In this document: in pieces, positions 62,422 through 64,000 of the stretch
Numbering within the stretch: position 1 is the first letter of the stretch
Layout: each line of letters begins with the position of its first letter
From: Rhodovulum sp. 12E13
Lineage (GTDB): Bacteria > Pseudomonadota > Alphaproteobacteria > Rhodobacterales > Rhodobacteraceae
DNA length: 64,000 bases
Direction: 5' to 3'
Assembly: GCF_003340565.1 (NCBI RefSeq)
Contig: NZ_QPLK01000020.1
Span: forward strand, 22,855 to 86,854
Notes under the pieces: generated by a model
What the model was told of the DNA's origin: nothing
What the model saw: only the letters and a program-made list of their open reading frames with translations
Database searches by the model: none
Made by a program: the position numbers and the translations under genes

Positions 62422-63744
62422 TCAGAGCTTCGGGCGCGCCTGCATCAGCGGCATGAAGGCGGCCATCTCGGGGCCGCGCGCGCGGCCCGTCAGCGCCTTG
62501 CGCAGCGGCATGAAGAGCTTCTTGCCCTTGCGCCCCGTCTTTTCCTGCACCCTGGCCGTCCAGTCGCCCCATGCCTCCGGGCCGTAGGGCGGCTCGGGCA
62601 GCAGCGCCAGCGCCTCGCGCACGAACTCGGCGTCCTCGGGGTCGATCTCGGGCCGCGCGCCCTCGCGCAGGACCGTCCACCACGGCCCGATGTCGGCGCG
62701 GGTGTCGACGTTTTCGCGGATCACCTCCCAGAAGGCCGGGGCGAGGTCGTCAGGGACGCCGGCCGCCCTCACATCGTCCGCCACCGCCGCGAGCGGCGCC
62801 GCGGCGAGCAGGCGGTGGGTGAGCGGAATCAGGTCGGCCGCGTCGAACTTCGTGGGCGCGGCGCCGAAGCGGGCGATATCGAAGCCCTCGATCAACTCGT
62901 CGTGGCCGTGTCGCAGCTCAATCGGATCGGCCGAGCCGAGCCGGGCCATGTGCGACAGCAGCGCCATCGGCTCCACGCCTTGCGCGCGCAGATCGCGCAG
63001 GCTGAGCGTGCCGAGCCGCTTCGACAGCGCCTCGCCCTGTGCCCCGGTCAGCAGCGAATGGTGGGCGAAGGCCGGGTGGCCGTGCCCGAGCGCGGCCATG
63101 ATCTGGATCTGCGTGGCGGTGTTCGTGACGTGGTCCGAGCCGCGCACGACATGGGTCACGCCCATGTCGGTGTCGTCGACCACGGAGGCGAGCGTGTAGA
63201 GCACCTGCCCGTCGGCGCGGATCAGGACCGGGTCGGAGACGGAGGCCGCGTCGATCGAGACGGGGCCGAGGATCATGTCCTCCCACTCGATGCGCGCGTG
63301 ATCGAGCCGGAAGCGCCAGGCGCCGGGGCCGCGTTCTTGCTGCAGGGCTGCCCGCTCATCCTCCGACAGGGCCAGTGCCGCCCGGTCATAGACCGGCGGC
63401 CGCCCCATGTTGAGCTGCTTGCGCCGCTTGATCTCCAGCTCCTGCGGCGTCTCGAACGCCTCGTAGAGCCGGCCCATTCCGCGCAGCCGGTCGGCCGTCT
63501 CCGCGTAGCGGTCGAGGCGGGCGGACTGGGTCTCGACCCTGTCCCATGTCAGCCCCAGCCATTCCAGATCCTCCTTGATCGCGTCGGCGTATTCGGGGCG
63601 CGAGCGCTCGGGGTCGGTGTCGTCGAGCCGCAGGATGAAGGTGCCGCCCGCCTTGCGCGCGATCAGCCAGTTGAACAACGCAGTGCGCAGGTTGCCGATA
63701 TGCAGGTAGCCCGTGGGCGAGGGGGCGAAGCGTGTGACGGTCAT
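62422..63744 (-). CDS. gltX: glutamyl-tRNA synthetase
   Basis: This 440-residue class Ib synthetase has the nucleotide-binding motif GYLHIGNLRTALFNWLIARK (HIGH variant HIGN) near residue 12 and FILRLDDTDPERSRPEYADA. The KMSKS-like loop is EALSKRLGTLSL near residue 240. The C-terminal helical anticodon domain ends AAFMPLMQARPKL. It is slightly shorter than typical GltX (about 470). It could be one of two alphaproteobacterial paralogues that charge tRNA-Glu and tRNA-Gln; the sequence alone does not settle which. It converges with the GGCT-like gene. Confidence 0.93.
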   Translation of the reverse strand: MTVTRFAPSPTGYLHIGNLRTALFNWLIARKAGGTFILRLDDTDPERSRPEYADAIKEDLEWLGLTWDRVETQSARLDRYAETADRLRGMGRLYEAFETPQELEIKRRKQLNMGRPPVYDRAALALSEDERAALQQERGPGAWRFRLDHARIEWEDMILGPVSIDAASVSDPVLIRADGQVLYTLASVVDDTDMGVTHVVRGSDHVTNTATQIQIMAALGHGHPAFAHHSLLTGAQGEALSKRLGTLSLRDLRAQGVEPMALLSHMARLGSADPIELRHGHDELIEGFDIARFGAAPTKFDAADLIPLTHRLLAAAPLAAVADDVRAAGVPDDLAPAFWEVIRENVDTRADIGPWWTVLREGARPEIDPEDAEFVREALALLPEPPYGPEAWGDWTARVQEKTGRKGKKLFMPLRKALTGRARGPEMAAFMPLMQARPKL

Positions 63745-63977
63745 GGGCGGCTCTCCGGTGCGGGCGCGGTGCTTTCACAGGGCGCGCGGTTTGTCCATAC
63801 GCCACCCGGATGGCGGGGCCTGCACGACGGCCACCACCAGGCCCGCCGATGACGGCCCAAGCGGATCCGTCACCCCGCCTTATTCATCGAAATCGGGGGT
63901 AATGGCTGGCGTGCCCGCGAAAGCTCTGTAGAATCAAGTTGCTACACCAAGTCCGACAGCAGCCCTCGGAGCACGCC

Positions 63978-64000
63978 ATGGGTGAAACGCTACAGCCGGT
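63978..64000 (+). CDS. start of a gene running off the right edge (tentative)
   Basis: An ATG at 63978 with CGGAG a short way upstream opens a frame (MGETLQP) to the window edge. It is divergent from gltX with a 233-bp gap, which suits a new transcription unit. Only seven codons are visible, so identity cannot be stated. Confidence 0.3.

Overview
The window is bacterial chromosome with very high GC content, estimated by eye at roughly 70%. The gene set and protein family types point to an alphaproteobacterium of the Rhodobacteraceae (Rhodobacterales, Rhodobacter/roseobacter type). Indicators are a fused MrpAB antiporter subunit, phosphatidylcholine synthase, DUF484-XerC, DUF3572 beside PleD, TatABC followed by a DUF815 ATPase, an H-NOX-like protein with a diguanylate cyclase partner, and a glycine-riboswitch gcvTHP operon. 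The genus cannot be decided from this sequence. No phage, insertion sequence, CRISPR array, plasmid function or rRNA was seen. The window reads as core chromosome with short, tightly packed operons.

Layout. 1-6156: an Mrp Na+/H+ antiporter subunit running off the left edge, then a small exported sensor-like protein and a chemoreceptor. 6328-13355: an M48 protease, an HNOBA-GGDEF cyclase overlapping an H-NOX-like gene, an MttB-family methyltransferase, HAD and DUF3572 genes, and pleD behind a CtrA-like site. 13653-19693: GST, an Lrp regulator divergent from alanine dehydrogenase, a P-loop kinase-like protein, MsrA, a cupin, and a YeeE/YedE transporter. 19888-25426: priA, transaldolase, DUF484, xerC and pcs. 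25437-31576 (minus strand): DUF3253, DsrE, ileS, a BamB-like protein and a YfgM-like protein. 31902-40967: a two-gene RND efflux operon, an Atm1-type ABC exporter and an orphan ABC ATPase. 41265-44368: tatABC, DUF815 and a cytochrome c. 44423-48606 (minus strand): lyxose/mannose isomerase family protein, flavodoxin, class I amidotransferase, DUF2256 and a photolyase-like protein. 48824-55816: pepN, a DJ-1/PfpI protein, an acyltransferase, a lytic transglycosylase and gatB. 56179-63744: tRNA-Ala(CGC), trxC, gcvP-gcvH-gcvT under a tandem glycine riboswitch, a gamma-glutamylcyclotransferase-like protein and gltX.

How the genes fit together. Most are housekeeping: translation (ileS, gltX, gatB, tRNA-Ala), replication restart and chromosome dimer resolution (priA, xerC), export (tatABC), envelope (BamB/YfgM, transglycosylase, pcs, PlsC-like) and one-carbon metabolism (gcvTHP). 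Signalling is concentrated in the first 13 kb, with two GGDEF proteins, an H-NOX-like protein and a chemoreceptor carrying a C-terminal CheR/CheB-tether-like pentapeptide.

The main unexplained features are these. (1) A family of tandem near-perfect palindromes occurs at four intergenic sites. (2) A second 3'-end element family (TTCTTCTTGC...TATCCC plus hairpins) lies downstream of several genes in a consistent orientation. (3) The H-NOX-like protein lacks the proximal heme histidine and the YxSxR motif. (4) The photolyase-like flavoprotein has His at the usual FAD-N5 Asn position and is translationally coupled to a DUF2256 zinc protein. (5) xerC has no ATG, GTG or TTG start that would give a full-length protein without a long overlap into the preceding gene.
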